A DNA stretch of 64,000 nt from Sulfurospirillum diekertiae (GTDB taxonomy: Bacteria > Campylobacterota > Campylobacteria > Campylobacterales > Sulfurospirillaceae). The stretch covers positions 744,001 to 808,000 of the forward strand of contig NZ_CP023275.1 of assembly GCF_002309535.1 (NCBI RefSeq), in the 5' to 3' direction. The position numbers and the translations under genes were made by a program. Every line of letters begins with the position of its first letter. The stretch's first letter is position 1. This document shows, one piece after another, positions 9,132-17,843 of this stretch. The notes under the pieces were generated by a model. The model saw only the letters and a list, made by a program, of their open reading frames with translations, was not told the origin of the DNA and did not search any database.

Positions 9132-9556
9132 TGTATATTCTCATCTTTAACATGTTTCTCCAATTTATAAAAACTAAAATCGACGATAAAAGCGGTTCCA
9201 ATAATGACGATGATGGTTCCTATAATAATGATGGCTAAGATTTTCAACCCTGTCCAGCCAAAAAATTCTTGGTGGTTTAGGACCGCTGGTACTGCTGGTA
9301 TAAAGAAAAGAAGCATTTCAGCTAAGAACCATTCAGCCCCAAGCGCTAAAGAGCGAATGCTCAGAATATTAAATTGTAAAAGCATTAGTACGAAGAGCAA
9401 TCCTATAACGCCACCGGGAATGGGGATGTGGAAAAGAAGGGATATCTCTTCGGCACAAAACCAAAGGGCACATATAAGAGCTATTTGAAGGATACGACTT
9501 TTGTGAAATTTATGTTTAAAAAGAATCAAAAGTTTTTTAAAAGTATGTGGTAGCAT
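9128..9556 (-). CDS. lrgA: LrgA/CidA family holin-like protein
   Basis: Small integral membrane protein of the CidA/LrgA family, first gene of the lrgAB pair. The ATG at 9556 (MLPHTF) is preferred: the frame is open to a TTG at 9598, but that would add a tail unusual for the family. The 142 residues include IPIPGGVIGLLFVLMLLQF and a FIPAVPAVL segment typical of the family, with four hydrophobic helices and a short charged C-terminus. Overlaps lrgB by 4 nt. Confidence 0.88.
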   Translation of the reverse strand: MLPHTFKKLLILFKHKFHKSRILQIALICALWFCAEEISLLFHIPIPGGVIGLLFVLMLLQFNILSIRSLALGAEWFLAEMLLFFIPAVPAVLNHQEFFGWTGLKILAIIIIGTIIVIIGTAFIVDFSFYKLEKHVKDENIQ

Positions 9557-9741
9557 GATAAACTTTTCTAATAGGGATATTCTTATGAATTTAGACAATG
9601 AGGAAGTTTTTGAAATTTAGTACCAACTCGCATGAAAGGGTAATACTGAATTCAAAGGAGGCTTCATCAATAACCATAAATTTAATTGAGTGGAATTATA
9701 CACAAAAATAAAAATAAAGTACGTTAAACACGCATAAAAAC

Positions 9742-9753
9742 TTTACATGTAAA
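9742..9753. repeat. Dispersed palindrome TTTACATGTAAA
   Basis: Perfect intergenic copy, 167 bp upstream of the kup start codon; not paired with a second copy. Confidence 0.9.
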
Positions 9754-9863
9754 CCTAAAATGAGATTTTAATCACCCTAAATCTTATAGGGATCTTTTTC
9801 TTTTTTTCTCCTTTTGTAGCTTTTAGTAAAATTTAATATTTTAAGCACTAGAATAAGCTCTTG

Positions 9864-9891
9864 CACTTTTTTTAGGCAAGAAAAAAAAGTG
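9864..9891 (+). promoter_or_regulatory. Hairpin in the kup leader
   Basis: CACTTTTTTT (9864-9873) and AAAAAAAGTG (9882-9891) are a perfect 10-bp inverted repeat around TAGGCAAG-like loop sequence, ending 28 bp before the kup ATG. It may be an attenuator or only A/T-rich chance; no known riboswitch is recognised. Confidence 0.3.
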
Positions 9892-9919
9892 TTTCCCCGT
9901 TTACAAAGGATGACAATAT

Positions 9920-11740
9920 ATGACGTTAAAAGAGCGTATCAAAAATGAGATGATGGTTATAAAGGCACTCGGTGTTGTTTACGGCGATATTGGGACAAGT
10001 CCTATCTATACCTTGGCAGTTATTTTTCTTATTGTTCCGCCAACAGTCGTTAGTATCTATGGTATTTTGTCATTTGTCTTTTGGGCATTAACTATTCTTG
10101 TTACCATTCAATATGCATGGTTAGCCACGAGCTTGAGTGCAAAAGGAGAAGGTGGTACTGTTGTTCTCATTCAAATGTTAACGCCACATCTTAAAAGTGC
10201 AAAGATGGTCTCCATAGTATCTGTTTTGGGATTTTTAGGGCTTTCCTTGATGATTGGCGATGGTGTTATTACTCCTGCTATTAGTATTCTGAGCGCGGTA
10301 GAAGGTATTCTCCTTATTCCACAATACGAGGAGCTTCCTCAAATTGTACTTTTAGTCTTAGCGACACTCATTGCATTTGCCCTTTTTGCCGTTCAAAAAA
10401 GAGGTGTTGAAAAAGTCGCTTCTACCTTTGGACCTATTATGGTCATTTGGTTTTTATGTCTAGGTGGCGTTGGATTTTGGTATGTAAGTCAAGATTTTTC
10501 TATTTTAAATGCAATCAATCCGATGTATGCTATTAATTTTGCACTGGCAAATCCTGTTATTACCTTTATTATTCTTGCAGATATTATTCTTGCAACTACG
10601 GGTGGAGAGGCATTGTATGCCGATATGGGACATTTAGGGCGATTGCCCATTCTTAAAGGATGGGTTTTTGCTTTTATCGCATTGATTTTAAGTTACTATG
10701 GACAAGGCGCATTTTTACTAACGCATCCTGAGTCTGTTGGAAGCCCGTTATTTGAAATGATGCGAGAGTTTGCACCTCTTTTATATGTCCCTTTTCTTAT
10801 CCTAACAATTATAGCAACGATTATCGCTTCACAAGCAATGATCAGTGGTATTTTCTCTGTACTTTACCAAGCGATGACAACACGTATTTTTCCCCATTTT
10901 CGCGTCGAATATACATCACATGAGTTACGCTCTCAAATTTATGTAGGTTCTATTAACTGGTTTTTATTTGTGTGTGTCATTATTATGCTTTTTGTCTTTA
11001 AAGAGTCTGCAAAGCTTGCAGCTGCATATGGTTTAGCTGTTGCGGGAGCCATGAGCATTACCGGTGTTTTAATGACAATGATCTTTGCCTACCGTAGAGA
11101 GTGGATTAAAATGAGTTTTGCCACTTTTTCAGGGATTGTTAGTTTTGTTTTCTTCTTATCGTGTCTTCTAAAAATTCCTCATGGTGGTTTCTGGTCTCTC
11201 TTAATTGCAGCCGTTCCTCTAGGCTTTATTATTCTTTATACACAAGGACAAGAACGCCTTTACTCTTCATTTCACTCGGTAGATAAAGAAAATTTCTTAC
11301 AAGCATACAATGCGCATTATGCACAAGAGTCTCATATTGAAGGCACTGCTCTTTTCTTTGCACGTAAGGCAGAAAATATCCCTGCTTATATTCCTAAAAC
11401 AATGTTCCAAAATGGCATTATTTACGAGAGAAATGTTATTGTGAAGGTTAAGCCGACAAATGAACCTTTAGGCATTACAAATGAGTTTAAGTCGTTGGCA
11501 GAAGGGCTTGATCTTCTTGTGATTCATGTTGGATACATGGAGGTTTTCAATATGGAAGAGAGCCTTAAAAAACAAGATATTCATGAACGAACAATTTTTT
11601 ACGGCGATGAAGAAATTGTCTCAAAACATTTTTCATGGAAACTGTATGCACTGATTAAAGATATGTCTCCAAGTTTCGTAAGCTTTTACAATTTCCCTCA
11701 AGAAAAACTCATCGGTGTTTCACGCCGTATCGAAATCTAA
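9920..11740 (+). CDS. kup: KUP-family potassium transporter
   Basis: Proton-coupled potassium uptake protein of the inner membrane. The start follows AAAGGA at good spacing. The 606 residues open with GVVYGDIGTSPIYTL, the family hallmark, followed by about twelve hydrophobic helices with SLMIGDGVITPAISILSAVEG and GGEALYADMGHLG, and a cytoplasmic C-terminal part (about 430-606). This is about the usual length (E. coli Kup has 622). It stands alone between a leader with a hairpin and a terminator. No defect seen. Confidence 0.97.
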   Translation: MTLKERIKNEMMVIKALGVVYGDIGTSPIYTLAVIFLIVPPTVVSIYGILSFVFWALTILVTIQYAWLATSLSAKGEGGTVVLIQMLTPHLKSAKMVSIVSVLGFLGLSLMIGDGVITPAISILSAVEGILLIPQYEELPQIVLLVLATLIAFALFAVQKRGVEKVASTFGPIMVIWFLCLGGVGFWYVSQDFSILNAINPMYAINFALANPVITFIILADIILATTGGEALYADMGHLGRLPILKGWVFAFIALILSYYGQGAFLLTHPESVGSPLFEMMREFAPLLYVPFLILTIIATIIASQAMISGIFSVLYQAMTTRIFPHFRVEYTSHELRSQIYVGSINWFLFVCVIIMLFVFKESAKLAAAYGLAVAGAMSITGVLMTMIFAYRREWIKMSFATFSGIVSFVFFLSCLLKIPHGGFWSLLIAAVPLGFIILYTQGQERLYSSFHSVDKENFLQAYNAHYAQESHIEGTALFFARKAENIPAYIPKTMFQNGIIYERNVIVKVKPTNEPLGITNEFKSLAEGLDLLVIHVGYMEVFNMEESLKKQDIHERTIFYGDEEIVSKHFSWKLYALIKDMSPSFVSFYNFPQEKLIGVSRRIEI

Positions 11741-11757
11741 CGACACTACGATTAACG

Positions 11758-11790
11758 AACCTTGGAAGAAAAGGATCTTCTTTCAAGGTT
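11758..11790 (+). terminator. Terminator-like hairpin after kup
   Basis: AACCTTGGAAGAA and TTCTTTCAAGGTT form a 13-bp stem with one G-U pair and a 7-nt loop, 18 bp after the kup stop. No long T run follows, so termination strength is uncertain. Confidence 0.5.
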
Positions 11791-11852
11791 ACCTTTAAGG
11801 CAAAGTCTCGCTCACTATTCTATTGTTTTAAGTGACATGCCTAGTTTACAAG

Positions 11853-11858
11853 TATAAT
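11853..11858 (+). promoter_or_regulatory. Orphan -10 box TATAAT
   Basis: Consensus TATAAT in AAGTATAATTCTTTGG, pointing rightwards into a stretch with no plus-strand gene. It would start a transcript near 11865. Confidence 0.5.
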
Positions 11859-11864
11859 TCTTTG

Positions 11865-12000
11865 GTGTCTTAGGGCTCTTTAAGAAAGTTCAGCTTTTTT
11901 AACGATAAGGAGTGAGCGTACAAGCGGTAAATTTGGGGAGTATCAGAGAAGGCAAGATAGTGTTGGTGAACACCGAGAAGGTGCGCCAAAAGAGTTACTT
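11865..12000 (+). ncRNA. Candidate structured small RNA, possibly 6S-like
   Basis: After an orphan TATAAT the sequence has no coding frame but is unlike the surrounding AT-rich spacers: purine-rich single strands, GAAAGT near the left end pairing with ACTTTC at the right end, and near the right end GTTGGTGAACACCGAGAAGG. Parts of this resemble the GGTGA...CCGAGAAG region of E. coli 6S RNA, from memory. No clean terminator follows and the right end runs into the 3' end of the next gene (opposite strand). Not 4.5S, tmRNA or RNase P RNA by their core motifs. Boundaries and identity are uncertain. Confidence 0.3.
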
Positions 12001-12474
12001 TCGGCTACCTGTTTCGCTGTATTGTTTCATGCTTTCAAAGAACGTATCACGTAAGGTATTTGTATAAGCGGTCGCTCTTTTGGCATCAGTGATGGTAATC
12101 AGTGCTTCATTGCCAAATTTATCACTTACTTTTGAAAGATCATATGTCAATTTTGATTTATCATTGAGTTTAGTTAGTGCTTTAAAAAATGCCTCATCCA
12201 ACTCTTTATTTTTAAGTTTGTCATTTTGGTAGAGATAAAGTGCAACACGGTAAACTTCGTCTTTATCGGTGCTATAAACTTCAACGTATTCAATAGCATT
12301 GTCCAGAAGTTTGACATTGAAGTAGTTTTGATCCTTTGTTACACAGGAAAACTCTGTACATTTAAAACCATTGGCTTCTAAGTAAGTTTTATCTTTACCA
12401 ATAAGATCATCTAAAAAACCTGCAAAGAGAGAGATATGTGATGCGATTGCGAGAAAAAGAAGTGCTTTTTTCAT
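11995..12474 (-). CDS. Predicted secreted protein of unknown function
   Basis: Not recognised. The 159-residue product has a clear signal peptide (MKKALLFLAIASHISLFAG) with cleavage near residue 19. The mature part is small, charged and soluble, mixed helix and strand, with two cysteines five residues apart (FKCTEFSCV) that could form a disulfide in the periplasm. The gene lies alone between a candidate small RNA on the other strand and a tRNA. No domain can be named. Confidence 0.75.
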   Translation of the reverse strand: MKKALLFLAIASHISLFAGFLDDLIGKDKTYLEANGFKCTEFSCVTKDQNYFNVKLLDNAIEYVEVYSTDKDEVYRVALYLYQNDKLKNKELDEAFFKALTKLNDKSKLTYDLSKVSDKFGNEALITITDAKRATAYTNTLRDTFFESMKQYSETGSRK

Positions 12475-12525
12475 AACATTTACCTTTTTGTATCAAATTA
12501 AAAGTAATCAAAACCAAGAAGCAAG

Positions 12526-12602
12526 TGGTGGGTCCTGAGTGGCTCGAACACTCGACCACCCCGTTATGAGCGGGGTGCTCTAACCAACTGAGCTAAGGAC
12601 CC
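12526..12602 (-). tRNA. tRNA with CAT anticodon (Ile-lysidine type or elongator Met)
   Basis: Complete cloverleaf on the minus strand: acceptor GGGTCCT/AGGACCC, D arm GCTC...GAGC, anticodon stem CCCCG/CGGGG around CTCATAA, a 5-nt variable loop, T stem GAGTG/CACTC with TTCGAGC, discriminator A and an encoded CCA. Anticodon CAT means elongator Met or Ile2 (lysidine-modified). The CCTTAGCTCAG start and TGGTCG variable region look closer to Ile2 of E. coli, but this is not decisive; it is not an initiator type, since the acceptor end is fully paired. Confidence 0.95.
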
Positions 12603-12669
12603 ATTTTAAAGAGTGAAATTGTATCTTTTTTATTGTTAAAAGAATATAAAAATAACGCTACGTACGGGC

Positions 12670-13776
12670 TTAGAGCGAATATTTGATCGAACGGTAGGTC
12701 GGGTCAAATCGGAAAGCTAATAGGTTTTCTAAGATACCAAAAAGAGCAAAAAAAGTGATGAAACTACTGCCTCCATAGCTGTAAAAAGGTAAGGGAACGC
12801 CTACTACTGGAGCTAGCCCAATTGTCATAGCGATATTAATGCTCATATAAAAGAAAATCAGCAAAGAGATACCGCTCGTGATAACTCGAGCAAAATAGTC
12901 CTCTTTAAGAAGAAAATTGAGGCTTAAAAGGTGCATGACTAAAGAGGCATAGCAAACAATGAGTCCCAATGCTCCCCAAAATCCAAGGCGTTCAACGGTA
13001 TAGGCAAAGATAAAATCACTCGTAGCAATGGGTAGAAATTTGTAATGTGTTTGTGTCGCTTCACTGCGTTCTTTTCCTGTTAATCCACCCGATCCTATGG
13101 CAATAATCGACTGTTTGACATGGTAACTTGGTTTTTCTGAGATAAAGTCGGTAATACGTTGCTTCTGATAGTCATGTAAACTATTGTACATAAGAGGACT
13201 GCAAATGCCAATGATAATGGCTAATGTGATCCATATTTTTTTATGCACACCAATCACAAAGAGCGTTCCATAGCCTAGCAATACTAAAACCATCGCCGTT
13301 CCAAGGTCTGGCTCTTTTGCCACAAGTATAAATGGCAATAGAATATAAAAGCTGAGTTTAAAAAAAGATTTCCATCCGTATCCATTCTCTTCAGGAGGAT
13401 TGTTTTTGATAAGGTAGGCAAGCATTAAAATAAAAGCAGGCTTGAAAATTTCAGAGGGCTGAATAGTAAAATGCACAAAGGGAATTTCCAGCCATCTTCG
13501 AGCCCCCAGTTTTGCAATACCAAAAAAATCAACACTCAGAAGTAAAATAATCGTGACCCAATAGAAAAAAGGGATTACCCACTCAATTTTTTTAATCGGG
13601 ATAATAAAAAAGAGGAGAAATACAGCAAATCCAACGGTGTAATACACAATCTGTTTATTAGCCAGCATTGTGTTGGCTTCAGCGATGAGATAATAGGAAA
13701 TAACGATGATAGGAAGTACCAGTATAGGAATTAAAAAATCAAAATGTGTTAAGATGCGCCTATCAATTTGAAACAC
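12670..13776 (-). CDS. rodA: Rod-shape determining peptidoglycan polymerase RodA
   Basis: SEDS-family glycosyltransferase that polymerises glycan strands with a class B PBP for lateral wall growth. The 368 residues are very hydrophobic with about ten helices and contain the signatures ARRWLEIPFVHFTIQPSEIFKP, KEPDLGTAMVL and LPFYSYGGSS. RodA rather than FtsW is suggested by its length and by lacking the extended FtsW N-terminus, and PBP2 (mrdA), its usual partner, is also in this window though far away. Single gene, divergent from the rluD-like gene. Confidence 0.9.
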   Translation of the reverse strand: MFQIDRRILTHFDFLIPILVLPIIVISYYLIAEANTMLANKQIVYYTVGFAVFLLFFIIPIKKIEWVIPFFYWVTIILLLSVDFFGIAKLGARRWLEIPFVHFTIQPSEIFKPAFILMLAYLIKNNPPEENGYGWKSFFKLSFYILLPFILVAKEPDLGTAMVLVLLGYGTLFVIGVHKKIWITLAIIIGICSPLMYNSLHDYQKQRITDFISEKPSYHVKQSIIAIGSGGLTGKERSEATQTHYKFLPIATSDFIFAYTVERLGFWGALGLIVCYASLVMHLLSLNFLLKEDYFARVITSGISLLIFFYMSINIAMTIGLAPVVGVPLPFYSYGGSSFITFFALFGILENLLAFRFDPTYRSIKYSL

Positions 13777-13833
13777 TCTATCCCTTTGGAAAGTTTTCGC
13801 AAGTATATCAAAAATTAGAAGAAAGTAGGCTGT

Positions 13834-14817
13834 ATGGAGTTTACATGTAAAGAGTCAAAAAGGCTTGATGCCGCGATGAGTGAGGCATTGGAGTTACCGC
13901 GCAATCAGGTCGAAAAACTGATTAAAAATGTGGGTGTTATGGTCGATGGAAAATTGTGTACAAAGTGCAGTACGAAGCTTCTGGAAGGCAATGTCATTTA
14001 TTATGAATTTGCAGAAGCTGAGCAGAGTTCAAGCGAGTATGAAGTTAATTTTGATGTGCCTATTTTGTATGAAGATGACGATCTTTTGGTGATTAATAAG
14101 CCACCTTTTTTAACGGTACATGGCGCTCCCAGTGTTAAAGAAGCAACGCTCGTGGACTGGCTGAAGTTTAAGGGTATTAATCTTTCTACTATCAGTGGTG
14201 AAGAGCGTCATGGCATTGTGCATCGCATTGACAAAGAAACCAGTGGCGCGTTAGTCATTGCTAAAAACAATGAAGCACATTTAAGTCTCTCTTCTCAGCT
14301 TGAAGATAAAAGTATGGGCAGATACTACCTTGCCATGATTGATTTACCTCTCAAAGATAATATCGTTGTTGAGCTGCCTATTGGGCGTAGTGTCAATAAT
14401 CGTCTGAAAATGGACGTCCAAAAAAAAGATGGACGCATGGCAAAAAGTGCTTTTTCTAAACTTTTGGTATCGCGTGATGGCAAAAAAGAGTTGATTGCTG
14501 CCAAGCTTTTTACAGGACGAACGCATCAGATCAGAGTGCATCTCCAAGCACTCTCCCGCCACATCTTGGGTGATAGTTTATACGGCTTTAAGAGCCAAAA
14601 TGGTACAATACCAAGAGTTATGTTACACGCTTATATTTTGTATCTTATGCATCCAAGGACAGGGCAATTATTACAAATAAATGCTCCCTTGTGGGATGAT
14701 TTTGATGCCTATTTAAGACACCATTTCAGTAAGGAAGAGGTAGATGAAAAAATTACTTTGGATAGTATCGTTAATGGCTTTAAGCTTCATGATCAGTGGT
14801 TGCGAAAAGACGCTTGA
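13834..14817 (+). CDS. RluA/RluD-family pseudouridine synthase
   Basis: Isomerises uridine to pseudouridine in rRNA. The 327 residues contain an N-terminal S4 RNA-binding domain (about 10-60) and the catalytic domain with HGIVHRIDKETSGALVIAK, where D133 is the catalytic aspartate, and GRTHQIRVHL. The start codon lies six bases before a palindrome copy, so the protein begins MEFTCKES. It is the first gene of the flpA-amiA operon and overlaps flpA by 74 bp, an unusually long overlap for an intact pair. Target site in rRNA cannot be told; RluD or RluC are both possible. Confidence 0.92.
   Translation: MEFTCKESKRLDAAMSEALELPRNQVEKLIKNVGVMVDGKLCTKCSTKLLEGNVIYYEFAEAEQSSSEYEVNFDVPILYEDDDLLVINKPPFLTVHGAPSVKEATLVDWLKFKGINLSTISGEERHGIVHRIDKETSGALVIAKNNEAHLSLSSQLEDKSMGRYYLAMIDLPLKDNIVVELPIGRSVNNRLKMDVQKKDGRMAKSAFSKLLVSRDGKKELIAAKLFTGRTHQIRVHLQALSRHILGDSLYGFKSQNGTIPRVMLHAYILYLMHPRTGQLLQINAPLWDDFDAYLRHHFSKEEVDEKITLDSIVNGFKLHDQWLRKDA
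13840..13851. repeat. Dispersed palindrome TTTACATGTAAA
   Basis: Perfect copy at codons 3-6 of the pseudouridine synthase gene, read as Phe-Thr-Cys-Lys and covering part of the translation start region. Confidence 0.9.
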
Positions 14818-16006
14818 AACACCTAAAGAGCCCGTTGTTGATGCTTCTATGCCTAGAATAGAAGGTATTCGTACCTTGGCAGGTTCTACAGAAGTTGGTT
14901 TTGAATGGACGCCGATCTACAGTTCACAAATCGAAGGGTACTACTTATACCGAATGGAAGGCAATAGTATGAAAAAGATTGCCACCATCAAAGACAAATA
15001 TGTATCGCACTATGTGGATACGAAACTAAGACCCAACTCAAGCTATAGCTATCAGATGAGTACTTATTCTGCGGATAAACATGAATCTGCGTTAAGTGCA
15101 ATGACAAGCGTAACAACAACAGGACTTGTTGCTAACACTCCAACCGTAGGTGGCATTGATTCTGTTTCATTTATCAATGCGGTTTCAGGATTGCCTGCGT
15201 GTATTAAAATTATTTGGAGACCCCATTCCCAACAGAATGTAGAATATTACATCATTGAACGTAACGAATATAAGTCTACTTCATGGGACGAGATTGGCAA
15301 AGTTAAAGGTAGATTAAACGCCGAATATATTGACAAAGATATTAAAGATAATTCTGTTTACCGTTATCGCGTTAAAGTAAAAACCTCTGATGATGTTGTC
15401 TCAAAACCAAGTGATACCGTTGAAGCACATTCAAAACCTCTACCTCGTGGTATTACGGGAGTTAAAGCAACGTCAGATTTGCCTAAAAAAATTATTTTGA
15501 CATGGAGTCCATCAACGACAAGTGATTTTGCTTATTATAAAATTTATCGTTCTCCAACATCAGGTCTGTTCTATACTTTTTTTGGTAAAACAGTCAATAC
15601 TGAGTTTGAAGATTTAATCAATGATAATGGTAAAACCTATTACTACAGAGTCGTAGCCGTCGATGTTGATGGTCTTGAATCAAAGCAAGATACAACGGTT
15701 GCTGGTATGACACTCTCAGCACTGAATGCTCCTTCTGTCAGTTCGGTAAAACATGATGGTAGTTCTATTTCCATTTCATGGGCTGGGGATGATAATGCAA
15801 TCAAATACAGTGTTACCAAAGAATTTGAGATCTCTGGCAAAACAAAAAAACAGAATTTTACAGGTATCTTTGAGAGCAATTTTGTTGACCAAGACACCGT
15901 TCCTGGTGTAGAGTACAAATATAATATTATTGCGATAGATAAATATGGCATTGCCTCTAAACCTTCGGATAGTGTGCTTATTACGATTCCAAAGGGATCA
16001 AATTAA
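14744..16006 (+). CDS. flpA: Fibronectin type III lipoprotein, FlpA-like
   Basis: Lipoprotein with a lipobox ending SFMISGC (cysteine 20), then three or four beta-sandwich fibronectin type III repeats (roughly 38-125, 135-230, 233-325 and 328-418) with the recurring WxP.....YYxIYR and TYYYRVVAVD patterns. The ATG follows GGAAGAGGTAG. C. jejuni FlpA, in the same genomic position next to trmB, binds host fibronectin; a free-living relative may use it for surface or envelope structure instead. The host-binding role is therefore inference. Overlaps the upstream gene by 74 bp and is 3 bp from trmB. Confidence 0.85.
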   Translation: MKKLLWIVSLMALSFMISGCEKTLETPKEPVVDASMPRIEGIRTLAGSTEVGFEWTPIYSSQIEGYYLYRMEGNSMKKIATIKDKYVSHYVDTKLRPNSSYSYQMSTYSADKHESALSAMTSVTTTGLVANTPTVGGIDSVSFINAVSGLPACIKIIWRPHSQQNVEYYIIERNEYKSTSWDEIGKVKGRLNAEYIDKDIKDNSVYRYRVKVKTSDDVVSKPSDTVEAHSKPLPRGITGVKATSDLPKKIILTWSPSTTSDFAYYKIYRSPTSGLFYTFFGKTVNTEFEDLINDNGKTYYYRVVAVDVDGLESKQDTTVAGMTLSALNAPSVSSVKHDGSSISISWAGDDNAIKYSVTKEFEISGKTKKQNFTGIFESNFVDQDTVPGVEYKYNIIAIDKYGIASKPSDSVLITIPKGSN

Positions 16007-16009
16007 TTT

Positions 16010-17188
16010 ATGCCGAATTTTCATACGCAAACATTGAAACCTTTAAGCTATCCTTGTGCGTACAAAGAGACCACATTTAGTTATGAAGCGCACTCTAAGA
16101 GGGGCAATAAACTGGTGATGGCCTCAATGCAAGGAGAGCATTTACTGATTCGTATTCATCAAAAAGAGGATGGGAATTTACTGGTGAAGGGTGACAAAGT
16201 TACTCGCCCAACCCAAGCCTCTTTTTTGCAAAAAGTGTTGATTGATTTTAGAGATGCATGCGAAGCCAAAGAAATTTATTCCAATATTGAACCTAAGAAT
16301 TTTTTAGAAGTCAAGCATTCGCCTTACCTCAAAGAGATTGATTTCTTTGCACATCACTTTGACGTGAAAGGTGAAATTTGGATCGAAATCGGCTTTGGAA
16401 GTGGACGACACTTACTTCATCAGGCAAAGAAAAATCCACATATTCAGTTTATTGGTCTAGAAATTCATAAGCCATCCATTGAGCAAGTTTTAAAACAATG
16501 TGAGCTTCAATCAATTGAAAATATTTTAGTTGTCGATTATGATGCACGCTTGTTTATGGAGTTCTTGCCCTCCAATGTGGTGGGGCGTATTTTTGTACAC
16601 TTTCCTGTTCCTTGGGATAAAAAACCGCACCGCCGTGTTTTATCTGCGGCTTTCATTGAAGAGGCATTACGTGTTTTACATGTAAAGGGTACTTTGGAGC
16701 TTCGAACCGACAGTCCACTCTATTTTGAGTTCACTTTTGTACAGATGATGCAACTTTCCTGTGCCGATGTGCATGTGAAAAAAAATGCGGAACTTGAGAT
16801 TACAAGTAAATACGAAGACCGATGGCGTAAGATGGAAAAAGATATTTACGATGTCATTTTAACCAATGAAATGCTTTCTGCATCTATTTCAAAGCCTGAT
16901 ACATTGCATTTTGACGAGCATGTTGATTTTAGAAAAATTCGTGATGTTTTTAAAGATGAATTGTTACGAGGAGAGGGCTTTTTTGTCCATTTTGAAGAGC
17001 TCTTTGAAATTGATGAACACAGTGGGCTCATTCGCCTCTCTTTTGGTGCAAACGAACGTAATGAAAAGTGTTATATAGAAATTCAAAAGGGTAAAATTTC
17101 CTATCTGCCAGATGCAATTTTAGCAACGAAAAGCAACAGAGCAGCTCATACATTAATTAAAGAGTGGTTTCATGGAATATGTGATTAA
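16010..17188 (+). CDS. trmB: tRNA (guanine-N7-)-methyltransferase
   Basis: Methylates G46 of tRNA with S-adenosylmethionine. The 392 residues are much longer than the E. coli enzyme (about 240), having an N-terminal part of about 110 residues and a C-terminal extension, as in other Campylobacterota. The SAM site is WIEIGFGSGRHLL (about 123-135), and the substrate motif is FPVPWDKKPHRRRV-like (IFVHFPVPWDKKPHRR), followed by LELRTDSPLYFE. Overlaps ftsE by 17 bp. A palindrome copy encodes LHVK. Confidence 0.92.
   Translation: MPNFHTQTLKPLSYPCAYKETTFSYEAHSKRGNKLVMASMQGEHLLIRIHQKEDGNLLVKGDKVTRPTQASFLQKVLIDFRDACEAKEIYSNIEPKNFLEVKHSPYLKEIDFFAHHFDVKGEIWIEIGFGSGRHLLHQAKKNPHIQFIGLEIHKPSIEQVLKQCELQSIENILVVDYDARLFMEFLPSNVVGRIFVHFPVPWDKKPHRRVLSAAFIEEALRVLHVKGTLELRTDSPLYFEFTFVQMMQLSCADVHVKKNAELEITSKYEDRWRKMEKDIYDVILTNEMLSASISKPDTLHFDEHVDFRKIRDVFKDELLRGEGFFVHFEELFEIDEHSGLIRLSFGANERNEKCYIEIQKGKISYLPDAILATKSNRAAHTLIKEWFHGICD
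16675..16686. repeat. Dispersed palindrome TTTACATGTAAA
   Basis: Perfect copy inside trmB, read as Leu-His-Val-Lys. Confidence 0.9.
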
Positions 17189-17843
17189 AGCCAATGGCTT
17201 AAATATTAGCTATGGGCGAGATGAGCCGATCATCACCGATGCAAGTATGCAAATCAAAGCACAAGAATTTGTCTTTATTACGGGCAAAAGTGGTAGCGGA
17301 AAATCAACCATTATCAAGTCGCTTTACGGTGAGCTCTTCCCTAATCGTGGTGATCTTAACGTATGTGGCATTGATTTTAAAAATATTAGTAGTTCAAAGC
17401 TTAATCTTTTGAGACGTTATTTAGGTGTTGTTTTTCAAGACTATAAACTGATTGATGAGTGGACAGTGGAACAAAATGTCATGTTGCCTCTTATTATTGG
17501 TGGATTTTCAAAAAGTGTTTGTATCAAACAAGCGCATAAGCTTTTAAAACATGTCAAGTTGTTGCATAAAATCAATAAATACCCTTATGAACTGAGTGGT
17601 GGGGAACAACAACGTGTTGCTATGGCAAGAGCCTTGGCACACAACCCTGTCCTTATTTTAGCGGATGAGCCTACAGGAAATTTGGATAGCTATTCGAGTG
17701 AAGTGATTTGGAATTTGCTAAAAGGTGCTAAAGAGCATTTAGGTACGACTGTTTTAGTGGTAACGCATAATATCCCAGCATCTCTTGGCATTGATTATAA
17801 ACACTATTTCTTAGAAGGTGGCGTTTTACATGAGGTCAATTAA
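17172..17843 (+). CDS. ftsE: FtsE-like ABC transporter ATPase
   Basis: ATPase of the FtsEX complex, which does not transport but drives septal peptidoglycan hydrolysis through EnvC. The 223 residues hold Walker [10 protein letters not shown] (38-46), Q loop VFQDYKL, signature [15 protein letters not shown], Walker [13 protein letters not shown] and the switch histidine in VVTHN. The gene lies between trmB and ftsX, overlapping both, and an EnvC-like gene and an amidase gene follow, which supports FtsE over a general exporter ATPase. Confidence 0.92.
   Translation: MEYVIKANGLNISYGRDEPIITDASMQIKAQEFVFITGKSGSGKSTIIKSLYGELFPNRGDLNVCGIDFKNISSSKLNLLRRYLGVVFQDYKLIDEWTVEQNVMLPLIIGGFSKSVCIKQAHKLLKHVKLLHKINKYPYELSGGEQQRVAMARALAHNPVLILADEPTGNLDSYSSEVIWNLLKGAKEHLGTTVLVVTHNIPASLGIDYKHYFLEGGVLHEVN

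Larger units (their letters stand above)
9557..9919. other. Intergenic region between lrgA and kup
   Basis: Divergent gap of 363 bp with no convincing gene. It holds a perfect palindrome copy (9742-9753), AT-rich sequence with possible -10 boxes for kup (for example around TAGTAAAATTTAATATT, 9826-9842), and an A/T hairpin just before kup. Confidence 0.6.

Noticed and set aside
9599-9919. c-di-AMP (ydaO) riboswitch ahead of kup
   Set aside because: The region is short, A/T-rich and lacks the conserved pseudoknot motifs; only a simple hairpin is seen.
11865-12000. 4.5S SRP RNA, tmRNA or RNase P RNA
   Set aside because: None of their conserved core motifs is present; only a loose likeness to 6S RNA remains.
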